Source of the DNA: Atrichornis clamosus
Lineage: Eukaryota; Chordata; Aves; Passeriformes; Menuridae
Assembly (NCBI GenBank): GCA_013400975.1
Contig: WBMZ01008618.1
Location: 550,529 to 614,528 of the forward strand
DNA: 64,000 nucleotides
Direction of reading: 5' to 3'
Shown: positions 49,893 to 63,000 of the stretch, piece by piece
Layout of the letters: each line of letters starts with the position of its first letter
Numbering within the stretch: position 1 is the stretch's first letter
Notes under the pieces: model-generated
What the model was told of the DNA's origin: nothing
Seen by the model: only the letters and a program-made list of their open reading frames with translations
The model's database searches: none
Translations under genes and position numbers: made by a program

Positions 49893-52350
49893 CTGAAAAC
49901 ACCAGACATACATATTGTTAATTATGTCTCTTCCTTCTCACAGTCCCGGCTTCTAAGAAGTCTCTCCAAATAGGAGGTGAGGATGTAAATGAGAGAAAGC
50001 CTTTTTTGTGCAGCACCATGTTTTATCCGGATCTTTTCATTCTCTCCGAGCCAAGCTTAAACGTCATGTAGATGACTTTGACAATATATGGGCTGTCTGT
50101 TCTTTTTTCTTGGGCTCCGAACACCGATGCCATTGTTGAGCACTCAAAGGCTCTTTGTAGCCCAAAATAGCTGTACCAGAGGCTTTGCCGTATTCAGTCC
50201 TTTTACCCAGAACCTGATTCTTATTCTGTGGAGTAGTGATGAGTCTTTTAAACCCTGCATGCTTTTGCAGGCATTTAAGGTTCAAAAGTCCCTGATGTCT
50301 ACCTAATCAATACTTTAGGAAGATCTTGTGTAATGCTCATTAAAGTCTAATGCACTGTATTTCTTCAGCTCCTCTGCTCCATGCTAAGAACACCCTGCAG
50401 CTTCTCTCCAGCTGAATGGCCTTTGAGTTCCTCACACAGCTTGTTGAGGTGTTTTCCTGCCCATTTTTCAGCAATACAGCCTAATATCTCAGATAAATCT
50501 TTTGTCCTAAATCCTCCCTCTCTCCTGTAGACAATCCTTTAAGGCGCAGTGGAGAGAACCAACTTCTCAAGTGTTAATTCCCAGAGCTGCTGCTGTGCTT
50601 TTTGCTCTACAGTGAAAATCCTTCAGGCTGCTGAACACACAGCAAGGACATCCTCACACTGTCCCAGTCCACAAGGATAAATGGCCAGATGTCTTTGAAT
50701 GGGTTATTTTCTCCCTCTTGCTCTTTGAACTCTCCTGTGGGCAAAGCTGACAGTGGCCCATTGCCTGCCCTCCTGTCTGCTGCCTTCAACACCAGACAAA
50801 GAGATTCCAGGTGATGCCAGTCCAAACAATGCTAAGTGTTATTTAGCACTTAATCAAACCTTATCTCTTCGAGGGGACTAGAACAAAGCTTATACGTTGC
50901 TTATTTACCATCTCTGGCCTATTTAAAGTGATGAAGTTGAGAAGAAGGGATTACATAATGGCTAATAGCTATTTAGACTGGTTAAGACAGGATCTCCCAG
51001 TCTTTATACACCAAAGTGTGCTGCACTCTCCAATTTCAAAAGCCAGGGCAGTGTTTAACCTCAGCCTACATGCTTGTTTTATAATAAGCTGGGATGTACC
51101 AAGTAACCTAAACTACAAGCTACTGTCACTCTCATTTGTAGCTGTGATGTTTAAAATAGCAGTTCAGAAGATATATTTATCTTTTGCCACCTTATCTGGA
51201 AAGCACTGAAAAATGACCACCCATCAATCTCAAATCAGAGCTCATGACAAGTGAAATCCATATGTCTGTATTACAAGCATAATTTTAAATTCAGTTGATC
51301 TTTTAAAAGTAGATTTTACAGAAATCAAACAGGAATGTAATCATGCAGGTAAGAGCTTCACAACGTAAGCCTGGATACTTCTTGGTGTGTAAAGACACTT
51401 AATTATAAGACTAGATGAAAACTACAGTTCAGAACCAAATGTGTCTATTTTCAGATCTAGAGTTCACATGCCTGCCCCACGAGCCTGGCAAAACCTCATT
51501 TGAGAAGGCAGTCTTGGATTTGGGAACGTGAAATATATAAATGCAATCTATACTCCCACACACATCCAGAGCATTTCCCCAAAGACAGCAGAATTACCTC
51601 CATTCCACATAATATGTTTTTGCATTCTTTTCTTCTGAAAGATATTAATAACCTGATGTGACAAATTATCCAAGGGGAGAAACACAAAACAAAAACTGCT
51701 TTGCTAAAGATGCCTTACTATCCATAGCTGGAGTGAAACACCTGTACTCACCCCATCTTAGTCTTGCTCTAATTAAGCAAGGACCAAACTCATGCTGAAA
51801 GGAAGCACCCCCACAAAAAAAGTCCATTAGAATCACACAGTAACATTGCTGGCCTTGGCACAGGACACAGTTTTCTAATGGCAACAGCCACTGCAAGGAG
51901 ATGCTCTCAGACCCAGGGTAGTCAGGAGTAGCCTTTTCACCAAATTAAAACACAGTTCTCCTCCAGACTGACTGGCATTTCCAGAGCAAATTTGCTCACC
52001 TTTCTGCAAACTCAACCTCAGGCCAATGAAAGTCGAGCTGTGCTCTCTCTGGCTCACAGCTACAAGATTCTCCTGACCAAACCTCGCCCTCAATTACACC
52101 CAGGTGATCCTGGCTCTGGGAGTTTAACTGGAACACAAAGCAGTACAAATGTGACAAAAGCAGCACACGTGGCTCAGCAGGTACACAAGACTGGTTTGTT
52201 GGCAAAGACAGTGACATTCTTAGGTGATTTTTCTGATCCACCCCAACTTTAAAAGCAATGTCTGTAACCAGCCATTTGTATCAAGCAAAGGAAAAAACTG
52301 CTGCAATTTGAAAGGAGAATCTAAGTAAGGATTTTTAGATGAAGTCCATT
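49893..52350. other. noncoding DNA, nothing specific
   Basis: Short ORFs only. A textbook donor-like CAG-GTAAGA occurs at about 51346-51354 preceded 27 bases earlier by TTTTACAG, which would make a 27-bp micro-exon; there is nothing to support it. No repeats recognised. Confidence 0.5.
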
Positions 52351-52400
52351 CCAAGAAACTCCAAGAAACTTCCAAGAAAGTCCAAACTCCAAGAAACTCC
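52351..52400 (+). repeat. short minisatellite, unit about 10 bp
   Basis: CCAAGAAACT occurs at 52351, 52361 and 52389, with degenerate copies between (CCAAGAAAGT and CCAAACT). It makes a Trp/Leu/Phe-rich artefactual ORF on the minus strand. Confidence 0.9.
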
Positions 52401-54582
52401 TCTGGAAACACATGTGAACATGTTTACCCATGCCTGTGAACACTGGAGAAAGGGACCATCAGTTTTTCCAGTACCCAGCACAGGGGAGCTGACTATACCC
52501 TGAAGAGTGCCCAGCACCAATTCACCTGTTCAGAGACACAGGAATGAGTGGGGTGTTTTGGTTCCCCTTCAGTCTTTATTTCCATTTCAAAACATCTTAA
52601 TCATAAGACTCCTAGTGTTCATGGAAGCAGCAGATGCCAATTGCTCAATTTATTTCCTCCTAAATGAGGTCTATCCATTCTACTGCAACCCAGTGTCAGG
52701 TGGAATAGGTGCACCAAATCTGGGCCCTGTATAGAAAGTTCCAACCATTCTTGGTTTCAGCTTGGGAGAATAACGATGATTTCCTAAGCTAATGCTTAGG
52801 AAAGACATGCTTAGAGCTGATTTTGTTTTCTTCTACAGAATGAAATGCAATAAAACCTACTAATTTCTAAGTGCTTTGGAAATAATTGCTCTTTTATTTA
52901 GATGATGCTTCTTGCTCTCAGTCACAGGGAGGTAAATCCAAAGCAACTACTTGAAACCAGTGGAACAACCTCTTCAATTTGACCCTTTGTTTTCATAAGC
53001 TTACATAAAAATACTTGACTAGCAAAAGCTACAAATTATAAATAATAATAAACTACAATTTTGGCTTGACTGAGAGGAAAAGAATTAACCTAATTTTACC
53101 TTTAAGAATAAAAAATTAAGCTTTTCCAAATATTGCCGAAAGTTGATGGAACTGTGCAGCAATAGGTACAGTAGGAGCAGCAAAACAAGCATGGCCTCAG
53201 TCCTGGGCACAGACATGAGCCTCTCAGAAAAGTCAGATCACTGGCTTCCCACACAGCCCCCAAATAACAAAGAGCTTCCTAACACCTTATAGAGCAAAGA
53301 ATTCTATTTTCCATGACAGAAGCAGTATCCTGTTACCAGCCAGGTGGAATAATCCCAGGCTCTCTTTTCAATAGGATCATACCCATATCCAGTTGTTTAT
53401 TATAATGCTGAGCTTTACCCTCACCTATTTCCATGACCTTCACATTTCCATGAGACAAGACTAAGTACTGTCATCCTACCCAATTTCAATTATTGCTCTG
53501 ATATTTTGTTGCTCAAAGCTGTCAAAGTCAATGTGATTCCACTCTCGCAGAAAGAAGTAAGAATGTGATTATCTCTAGGAGAAAAGTTTTGAACCATCTG
53601 CAAAAAATAGCAATAATAATGAAACACACTTTTCCCAAAGATGCCATATATCACCTTTGTTTAATAATTTTGTCAGTTCCAGTTAAAAAAATTAATGCCT
53701 TGGGAAAAAATAATTGAAAGTGTCTTTCTGGAGTACTGTAAGCATTCCCTTGGGGTCTTTATTATTCTAACAATTTCCCATTTTAAAATACACAGGTACT
53801 AACAACCAACAAATTATTACATTTCCTTTAAATGAACTGAAACAACAAAGATAATTAACTAAGAACATAAGCCTGCTTTCCATATGGTAATACACATCCC
53901 AAGGGCAAAGCACTTCTCTTTTAAGAGATTCCCCACAGAATTCTTATCCACCTTGTAAGGGTAATTAACAACTGCAAAACACAACTGAACTTGCTTAATG
54001 TCACAATATTCTGCAATGCATTACTTCTTCATGGAAAATGAATATGATCTGTAAAAAAGAGCACAGGATCTTTGAACAATAAGGCATTATTTTCTGTCAT
54101 GGAGAATGCTGATGTAACTACCAGTATGATTTAAACTCAGAAAAGGTGGTTAGAACAACGCTTACATTCAGGGTTATGTCAAAAAGAAAGCTAAAATGGG
54201 AAGCAGGGTTTCCAACTTAGCTAAGTAGTAGTTTATGCCATCTCCTGTGAAGAACATTTTTGTGGGAAAAAAGAAAGGAGCACATTGGTTAATAGGTGTC
54301 TAATGTGTTAAAAATCAGATTAGATAAGGAAAACTATAGTTTTATTATAAAACCAAACAGGACACAGAATAATAATGCTTTCTTAGCATGCACAGTGCAT
54401 ATTAAAATTCAAAAGCATCTTGTCTACACTACAATTTTAAGCTTGGAAGGTGTACTATGCAACAAGCCTATTGTTACTAGGATCAACATAAGGAAGAATG
54501 GGGTAAGTGGAATGAAATTAAAACTCAAAAGCTAAAACCAGGGTAAGCACAGAGGAGCAGGAAAGGTAAACAGAGGTCTTTG
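52401..54582. other. noncoding DNA, nothing specific
   Basis: AT-rich unique sequence. The ORF at 54296-54535 contains a donor-like GGG-GTAAGT near 54490, but no good acceptor gives a supported exon. Confidence 0.5.
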
Positions 54583-54910
54583 GATTGTTCAGGTCTGGGG
54601 TCCTCATCCCAAGAAAGATAAGGACCTGCTGGAAGGAGTCCAGGGGAGAACCACTAAGCTGATCACAGGGCTGGGACACCTCTGCTATGGAGACAGGCTG
54701 GGAGAGCTGGGGTGTTCACCCTGGAGAAGAGAAGGCTCTGGGGAAAGCTTGGTGCCCTAATGGGGCTCCAGGAGACCTGGAGAGGGGCTTTTGACAAAAG
54801 CATGTAGTGACAGAACTAGGAGCAATGGCCTTAAACTGAAGGAGATTTAGGTTAGATATTAGGAAGAAATTCTTTCCTGTGGGGATGATGAGGCACTGGC
54901 ACAGGTTGCA
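54583..54910 (+). mobile_element. CR1 LINE fragment, lacking its 3' end
   Basis: Diagnostic CR1 strings in order: a degenerate GAGTCCAGGGGAGAACCAC, then GGCTGGGAGAGCTGGGG, TTCACCCTGGAGAAGAGAAG, and TTAGGTTAGATATTAGGAAG. These correspond to the end of CR1 ORF2 and the start of its 3' UTR, in plus orientation. The match stops abruptly at about GCACAGGTTGC (54910), before the GATCTTTAAGGTCCCTTCC end and tail. CR1 copies normally keep the 3' end and lose the 5', so this one was truncated after insertion. No ORF remains. Confidence 0.92.
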
Positions 54911-56734
54911 GGCAGACGATGCAGTGATGAAAAACCTAACTCTGGTTAGTGTTTGGGTTTTTATATTTTATTATATGGCTTGAGTGAGGGATTTGACACC
55001 TTACAATTGATGCAATGTGGACCAGTTTAAATACAAGAACATTTTACATGGGAGAAATCAGTGAGCTGGAAGAAAGTGAATGATTGGCACAGGGCAGAAG
55101 TACTTTTTGCTTCAAGGCTCTGGCCTGTCGTTTGCTGGAAAATCTGTTTTATTAAATGCCATTCACACTTCCCAGATAAGTCACTGAGGGATATGCCAGA
55201 TTCTTTCCCAAATACTACTTGATACTCAGTGCTGATCACTGATGCGAACACAACATCTCTTTTGATGTTCCTAAACACTGACGTGTGTACATCTCCCAAC
55301 ACACCAAATGTTTATAAGGCTAAAAGAGAGAAAGATATCAACCCTGTGGGCAGAGGAAACTGTGGTTCTAATTAAATAAACTTATCAGATACTTAGAGTT
55401 CAGAAAAACCCAAACCAGGTGCCACTTCCCTTGCGACATTTTGGGTTTTTTTACTGCTACAGCAAGTTTCACTGAAGTGCAATTTCAGTCAATCAAGTAA
55501 ACATCACCAGGAGATAGGATGCAAGAGGGTAATAAGGTGTACTGTGTAAAAGTGATATCCCAAGAATCCTCACTGTGGCTTCTGCTCCCCTCCTGTAAAA
55601 TACCCCTCCCTAACCTACCCATGCAGAGCAGGGTGCAGGGTCATGGCCTAAGTTTGCAGGTGACTTCAAAGGCCAAAGGAGCAAACAGAAGCTGATTCAG
55701 ACACACATTTGGCTATAGGTGCACACAGATGCATTTCATTGAACTAAGGCCCCTCATTTGACTCAGCTGGTGTTTGTCAGCTGTGACAGCTAAACACTGA
55801 TATTGTCCACATCAGTGGCTGCTTTTCACTTCTGCTGTACATGTCAAAGAAAATAAGCATATTCCAGTGACACCCAGCAATCAGGCAGATTATCAGCATG
55901 AAAATACTACTGTATTCAGGAACCATACAGAATGTTTTTCTGCTTAGTTCCCTTCAATCATACAAAACACATTAAATCATCTTTTCAAAAAGCTCATGGG
56001 CTCAGATCACCCTTAAAGAATAGCAAAGTGCTCTTACATCGAAGTCCCCTAACACTGATCATTTAACATACATAGTATCTGCAGCAATAAATGAAGTGCA
56101 TTTACCATCAAAGCTGTGAAAATCAAGGATGTTACTGCAAGTCTATCCATCACCAGCACTTATTTCAAATGGCCTTTCTGCAGCTTAGGCTTGTATAAAA
56201 ATTTCTCCAATCAGGCACGGCACAGATTCCAAAATGATATGTAATAGCACAGCTCTAACACCTATCATGCTTTACAGCACTGTTTAAAAAAATAAAATGA
56301 AAATAAAACCTACTAAGCCTTGTTGAGTGATTTTGTCTATATCATCTGCATTACGGTTTTAATCTCCCTTTTTTTCCTTTGTACCAAAACCAACGACAAA
56401 CTGCACGCCCACATACACATTATTGAGAAGACTCACAACTAACCCTAATACATTACACTAATTATTTTCTACAAAGCAGTACATTATACTTGATAATAAC
56501 CAGCAGCAGATCATTATAAGTTATATTTACAAACAGTAGAGGCAAGAAATAAGCAGTCACAACACAAGCAAAGATGACTTTACCTGAAGCACAGCTCGGA
56601 TGATGAAGTGAAAGACCACCGGTGTTTCCAGGCTTGGTAAATGCAGCAGCTGCCATGTTGCAAACATGGTCACACAGAACACTAATTATCAGTTAATATC
56701 CAAGTGAAAATAACATAGCACCTTTGCTCAGCTG
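54911..56734. other. noncoding DNA, nothing specific
   Basis: AT-rich. The 91-codon minus ORF at 55027-55302 has no recognised domain. No further CR1 sequence is found downstream of the truncated copy. Confidence 0.5.
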
Positions 56735-57268
56735 ATGGTTCCGATTCCTGACAGCTGCTCCCTGGGATTTGCCCGGTCTGCGGCTGCAGCTCACAGAGGA
56801 CCATCTCCAGGGGAGCAAAGTCCCCTCTCAGCCCTCAGGCTGGGGTGGCTTTGGCAGATGCACCTCCCGGCCTGGAATTTCCCATCCGGCACAATCGTGT
56901 CACCTGTCTCAGGCACCAACATGTGCTACAACTCCCCAAAAATCTCCACAAGAGCACAGGCCACAGGGAGAGACATTCAGCGATTAGAGAGGGTCCAAAG
57001 GACCCTCCTGCACCCACCAGAGCTATGGGCAGGGCTGGCATTTCCCCACTGCCACCCCCTTCCCCCTGAGGCTGCTCCAGCCCCATCCTTCACCCGGAAT
57101 CTCTGGGGAAGCCAAGCCTCCAGGTCTGGCTGCAGTGGGACAGTCGGGGTCAATGAGCCCACCCAGGTATCAGGGCAGCCCTATGGCACTGGGATCTTAC
57201 AGTCGCTCCAGATAAAGCTTTGTATCGACCTCAAACAGGTGATTAGAGGAAAAACAACTTGGTCTTGA
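56735..57268 (+). other. longest ORF of the window (177 codons), unidentified
   Basis: This frame is open from an ATG at 56735 to a stop at 57266-57268. It lies in a GC-rich block (about 56750-57190), with shorter ORFs on both strands, so lack of stops may be compositional. The product is Pro, Ser, Gly and Leu-rich without a signal peptide, membrane helix or domain that I recognise. The ATG context is poor. A short string (LERVQR, DNA near 56979-57000) recalls the C-terminal part of CR1 ORF2, hinting that a piece may be an old CR1 fragment, but flanking bases do not match. I do not call a gene. Confidence 0.12.
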
Positions 57269-59500
57269 GGCAAGATTTACTACAAGAACTGACAAATTCC
57301 AGCAGGTTCAAAATTTTAACTGAAGCCTCGCTTGCTTTTCTCTACTGCTCTTTCCTTCATAAACCCAGACCTTATCTAAAGCATTCACAGTATGATACCT
57401 CAGTTCATCATAAAATATTTAAGAGGGTACAGGATAGGAAAGCAAATGGCTCCAGAAGCAGGGAAACCCTTGGTATTTCCTGACTTTGGGGTACTTCTTA
57501 TTCATTAGTGTTCTTTTCCAAGGGTTTAATGCAGTATTAACTAGTGTCATGTTTTGAGGAATGGAGTTGTACAATGCTGCCCAAAGGAAAGGGAAAATAC
57601 CTTGAAATGAAATGTGTGATCGTTTACAAAGCTGAAAGCTTTTTAGCTACAGGCATTATTTCGCAGCCAAGGTAAGCACTCTCTCCTAGGGTTGCAACTA
57701 CACAGCTGCTGTTTAGAAAGGAAACTGGGCTTCTGTTTCCAGTCTATCTTCCCTTCTTAAATTCACACTGATGGGAACTGATCTTCCAGCCCTGGAGGTA
57801 ACAGGGCTGCTGCCCCCAAAGCAGGCCAGGAGCAGCCACAAAGGGGTTTTCCTCCAGGCAGCCCCTCCAGCCTCCTGCAGTGCATTCCCTGCACACAGAA
57901 GTGAGCACAGCTGTAGGGAAACCCATGGAGCTGATGGACGTGCCTGACCCAGCAGCAGAGAGGGATATGAAATTCAGAGCTGGCAGGATGCTGCTTTAAG
58001 GCTGCAAGGTGCCACTGTCAAGTCACTGGAGTGATGTGGGTATAACCAGTGAGCAAAAGAAAGATGCTTCTTCCAGAGTCCATCAACCATCCTGGAAACA
58101 GCAAACTGCAGACCAGAATCCATCCAGGGCTGGAGCCAGGCACAAGCACAGCAGGGCTCCAGGCTGAGCTTAAATGGAAATCTCAGAGCAGGAAGCTGAG
58201 GGGGTGTGTGTGGAGATTTGTGGGACAACTAGGCACGATCAGAGTCCTGGAGATGGGCTGCACATGGATGCAGGGGCCTTGGCCGTTGTGTCTGTATCTT
58301 CAATTCAGAAAACAGCAGGAGGTAGCAAGTCTGAGATCCCTCTGTTTAAATATACTGTGAATTGCAGAGCTAAACCAAAAGGCTTCTGTAAGCCCTTCCT
58401 TTGGGCTCTCCAACCCCAGCCTAGTCTGCAGAAAGCACAGCATAAGTGAGGACATGCAACTCCCCTTCACCAGCTGGAGCACACAGTGCAAAAACGAGCT
58501 ACCATTTGAATTAAAGTCATTAAATGCATGTAGCATTCTCAGACCGAATTTATTTAATTTCCCATGTTCCCTATCCCCAAAAAAGAAATTAAGTTTCATC
58601 TCATGAAGACTTAAAAGCTGAACAATCTCTGGAAAAAATCTGCCTTTCAAGAATGCTAGAAATTGGAAAAATGTATTCTGTGCGGCATAAATAAACCTTA
58701 GCTTACAAAGAGGCTGCCTTCAGCTATACGTATATGAATGTGCAAACATATAATTGATGCATACATTTATTAATGCAAGCTCAGAAGCTTTACACCTTGT
58801 AGTCAAGTTGACATATGATCTTTTTATTTTATTTTCCAATAGGAGAAAAAAGTAGTGCAGAACTGATAAAACTGTTTGAGATTAAATTGGATTTTCCACT
58901 ACAGAAAGCTGTTTGGAGACAGGTATTCCAACAGCGAGAGACAGTACAAAAAAGTATCTCAGAGCCTTAATGAGAGTGACAAGGGGGAAAAAAAAGTGTC
59001 TCTGCTCTTCTAGAATGTTACTCCAAATGCTGCTTTTGTCATAAAATACTTCTGCTTCCTTGCAGAAACTATTTTCTTGTTGTCATTATTTTGCAGTATT
59101 TAGCTGAAAGGTTGGAACAAGAAAACTGCATTATGTCAAAATGTCTTATGTGCTATTCAAGCAAAATGTGACACCAGTTTTGGATGTAACACCTAATAAA
59201 CTCATTGTGCGCTGATTCAAAGATCTAAATTCAACATAATGAATATGAAATATTAGGGTTCCCCTCACAGCACCTAGGGGTTGGCATTACTAGTAAAGTT
59301 ATAAGAAGTATGGATACCAGTGGATCTGGCTCCATAGAACAAGCTCACGGCAGAAGTCAGAGCTCCCTCCATCCCTTGCTCTGTACTGATCTCCTGGCTA
59401 GTCAGGTCCTCCTTCCCCACACCATCGGGGCTGCCTGAAGTCACAAACCTTCCTCCATGACTGGGGAACAGCTTATCCCTCCTTCTCTCCTTCTTTCCAG
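57269..59500. other. noncoding DNA, nothing specific
   Basis: Mixed unique sequence. A consensus donor-like AAG-GTAAGC occurs at about 57670-57678 without a good upstream exon. Overlapping ORFs at 57974-58650 (84-116 codons) have no motif. The segment 58680-58800 is AT-rich with many ATG/CAT and TAAT motifs. Confidence 0.5.
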
Positions 59501-59709
59501 GACAGAGACAGCTCACCATGTCCCTAACGCCCTCATCCCTTCTGCCTTTTAATTTGTCTTCCTCTTCTCCTTCCAAGGACATTGTTTCACTTTCATATTT
59601 CTCTCTGCCACCAGGAAGGGTTTCTGATTCTCTGCCCTGTGCCAAAGACAACATTAATTCCTCAGTACACATCACCTACCAGCCCATCCCAGGATATCTC
59701 AGCCCTTGA
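59501..59709 (+). other. small ORF behind a strong 3' splice-site-like tract
   Basis: A long pyrimidine tract (CCCTCCTTCTCTCCTTCTTTCCAG, ending at 59500) is among the best 3' splice-site patterns in the window. Seventeen bases on, CTCACCATGT gives a near-optimal start context at 59518. The ORF of 63 codons ends at 59709 and encodes a Ser/Pro-rich peptide with no recognised motif. No AATAAA signal closely follows. On the minus strand a 133-codon Glu/Lys/Arg-rich ORF (59274-59675) covers the same purine/pyrimidine-skewed DNA. It could be the last exon of an unknown transcript, or chance. Confidence 0.18.
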
Positions 59710-59949
59710 CTCCCCCACATCTCTGGGTACACATGTACTTCTCCTCCTTCAGGATGCGTGTTATCTCCTGTTCCTGTGTGGTGTCATGTGTCATTTATTC
59801 CATTTTTTACTCACAATTCTTGGATAAAGACAAAAAGAAAACCACAAATCCCCAAACTGTGTCATGAACTGCAGGACAAATGAAAAACTTCCTTTCTTTT
59901 TACTCCTGGATCTCTGCAGTCTAGGAAGAGATCGAAGTTTAGACAAATT

Positions 59950-60007
59950 GAAGATCCCGTTGAAGTTGTGAAGTCCCTTACAACCTGAATTATTTTGTGA
60001 TTCTATG
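59950..60007 (+). mobile_element. CR1 LINE fragment, 3' end only
   Basis: AAGTCCCTTACAACCTGAAT followed by TATTTTGTGATTCTATG matches the end of CR1 with its tail. Only about 58 bases are recognisable, with substitutions. Plus orientation, the same as the other two CR1 fragments. Confidence 0.8.
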
Positions 60008-63000
60008 TGAATTTGATCAGCACTGGAGCTGGCAAAAAAGGCAAAATTCTGGTTCACAGGCAGCTGTGGTTGAAAAAGTGATTAATATTTTTTGGGCCAG
60101 ATCAGAGGGTTCCAGTATTATTGAATATGCAGAAAAGTTCATGGAACCAGGGAGGTTTCAGCTGAAACACACTCAGCTAAATGAACCAGTATTTTCTGGT
60201 TTGACTCTCTCATTTCACAACATAACTCTCAAGTCACACAGATCAAGGAAAACTTCAGGTCAAAAAACTGTGTGCAATTTATGTGACTTTCCTGAAGTGC
60301 AGCAGGATAGCAGGTTGTTGCTGGTACTATAATGGAGCAGGTAAAGGGAATCTGTCTTTGGATCCAAGTGGCAAAAGAAGCCTTTTCCAGTTAATTGCAC
60401 AAGAAATCAGAGAAGACGAATTTCCTAATTCCACTTTGCTACTTTCATATCTGCTTCTAAAATAATTTTGTGCACTGTATAAATTACATAATGTTTGCAA
60501 AAACCAAGTTCAGGCTTTTGATGTTTGACACATTTTAATAGTTCCATAATTCAGCTACACTCAGACACAGGTAATCACTCAGGACAGTGGTTACTGACAA
60601 CTACCAACACATTGCATGCACATTATCACTTCTAGAAATCTATTGCTTTTCTCTAGAGATTTATTTACCCAAACGACCTCAACTGCTTTTTAAAAAGGAA
60701 TTATCATCAAAATTCAGTGAAACAACTTCAATTAATTTCAACTTCCAAGAGAAAGATACACTTTCTGAAAACAAAAGAAACAGTGGCAATAATTTATGGC
60801 AAATTTCACCTTGACTTCTTGTCAGCTTACATTTGATAACCACCTTGAATAGAACTAACACATTATTCAGGGTTGTCTTGGGCTTACTAATCTTCAGTAT
60901 TTCATGACTTCTGAGTTACTATTATTACTGAAAGATGGATGATAGTAATAACCAACTCTTTTGGAGGATGTATTTTAGGGAATTCATTTCCCACTTTCAA
61001 ATAATTTATTTGTAAGTTTAAAGAAAAATATTGATGTTGAAATTAAAACCCATCTGTAAATTCAACAGGATTATTCTATAGTATATAGAGAGTGATCAGG
61101 AATTGATCTGACACAAGCTGATGTCAGTGAAAGGGTCATTATTAACCTTTGGGTCATGCTCTCTGAAGAGTGAAAGGGATCCCTTCACAAAATTATAGTA
61201 AAATAACTACAGTGTGTCAACATCTCTTTATAGGTCTACAGTACACATTTTGCACATTTTAAGTGTGTGGAGCTTTAAATTGTTGGAGGAGACATAAAAG
61301 GGTAGCATTTTTCTGTCCAAGCAGACTGACTGTCCGTTGTCTGAGCGGCAGCTGGAAGCAGTGAGGTACCATGAACACCAGAGCACCATCTAAAAGGTGT
61401 TGGGCAAATTGTATTTCAGAGCAAGAACAAGAAGCACTTCTTGGAGATTGACTGAAAACTCAGAGATTGTCCCAATACTTTGAATTAACTAAAGCAGAGG
61501 AGGAAAACAGTCATGGATGTGACTCCAAGAGAAACTGTGATGTCTCTGGGTCTAAAACCTGATAGAAAAACCTACCCAGAAAAGTCAGCTCCAAAATCAC
61601 TGAACAACTGAACCGCCTCTATTCTGTGTAAAAAAGAGAAGTAGGCAACGAATGAACAAGTTGTGATCACTGAGCAGAAAAAATGAGCCAGCATTCAGGG
61701 CTATTACTTGGGTCAAAGAAGCAAGAGAAGAGGAACTGAGCCATGATGGTTTGGGCACAAGTGGAATAAACTGTACCCAGTAAGGAAGAGAAACACTAAG
61801 AAATTTAACTTGTCAGATAAATGTGAAAATAAGGGGCCTAAGACCCCTTCTAAAAGGAACATCCTTTGATAAACTCAGAATACAGTCACACACTGCCAGC
61901 AAATATTCATGTTTCACCTGCTCTGCTCTACTCTCTAATAACTAAAACAGGCTACTGTCTGTAAGTTATTAGATGAAGAATTATCTCACTTTGCCCTTCA
62001 CTTAAGGGCCATTCACATATACAAAAAGAAACATGAGCTACAGTAAACAGAACACTTTTTAGAACACATTTAAAGAAAGAGAGAGTAATGGTACAGTGTC
62101 CCAAAACACCACTGGAACAAAATATGAACCTGATTCTTAGTTATATGCAGACAACTTTTGAATAAAGTACTGGATTGAATTGCTTAAGGTCAATGGCTAA
62201 ACCTGCAGTTTCTGAAAAATCTGAGAAATATGTGTAATTTACAGCAACTTCCCAAAATTAAACCCTTTCACCTTGCTGACGTAGAGTCATGAAGTACTAA
62301 ACATGCAGTCCTTGGTCAACACAAACTCACTTTAGCTACAGTCGGAATTTTGCTGAAGTATTTTCTACATCATGAAAATCCATAAGATGGTAATACATAA
62401 ACAAAGAATAGAGCCACAATCTTTTTACCTTTCATTTGTCTAAGTGGATGAAACTCTAAACACAGTAAATCAATTGGAATTTTGCCTGTGATGTTATCAA
62501 ATCAACCATTTATCATTTAACTTTACAGTTCTAGCTGGTCAATGAGATGTCCTCAAGGGGTGGAACAGATATAATTTTTCAGGGAATTAGAGTGTAAGGG
62601 AGTTGATGGCTTGGATGCAATTCATAGTAAGTGTTCAGAACCTGAAATTTGGGCTCAGTTTATTTTAATTTGTCACTAAATGGAGGCCACCTAAAAATTT
62701 TCTTTCTTTCACTGAAACATGTACCTATTGTAATCCAGCAGAAAGCCTGAATGGTCACTGTTAGGAATATAAATTTTCCTCTCCATAAGTATTATGTCTA
62801 ATCTGGTAAATATTTGTTTTTCCTACTGTTATTCTGCCTAGTGCATGCTTTTGTTAAAATAATCACAGAGAGAGTAAACATGCAAACAGGTATTTCACTT
62901 GGCTACACATGGAAGAAAACAGCAGCAGAAATTTTGGAGCACAATATAACAAGCACTAAGCGCAGTACTGTTAAATCTGTAATGTTATCATGAAAATTAT

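Noticed and set aside
51322..51349. 27-bp micro-exon between TTTTACAG and CAG-GTAAGA
   Set aside because: Too short to judge; good splice-like strings occur often by chance and there is no neighbouring exon.
61293..61451. TATA-like CATAAAAGG followed by a 26-codon ORF
   Set aside because: Single weak motif, no initiator or CpG context, peptide unrecognised.
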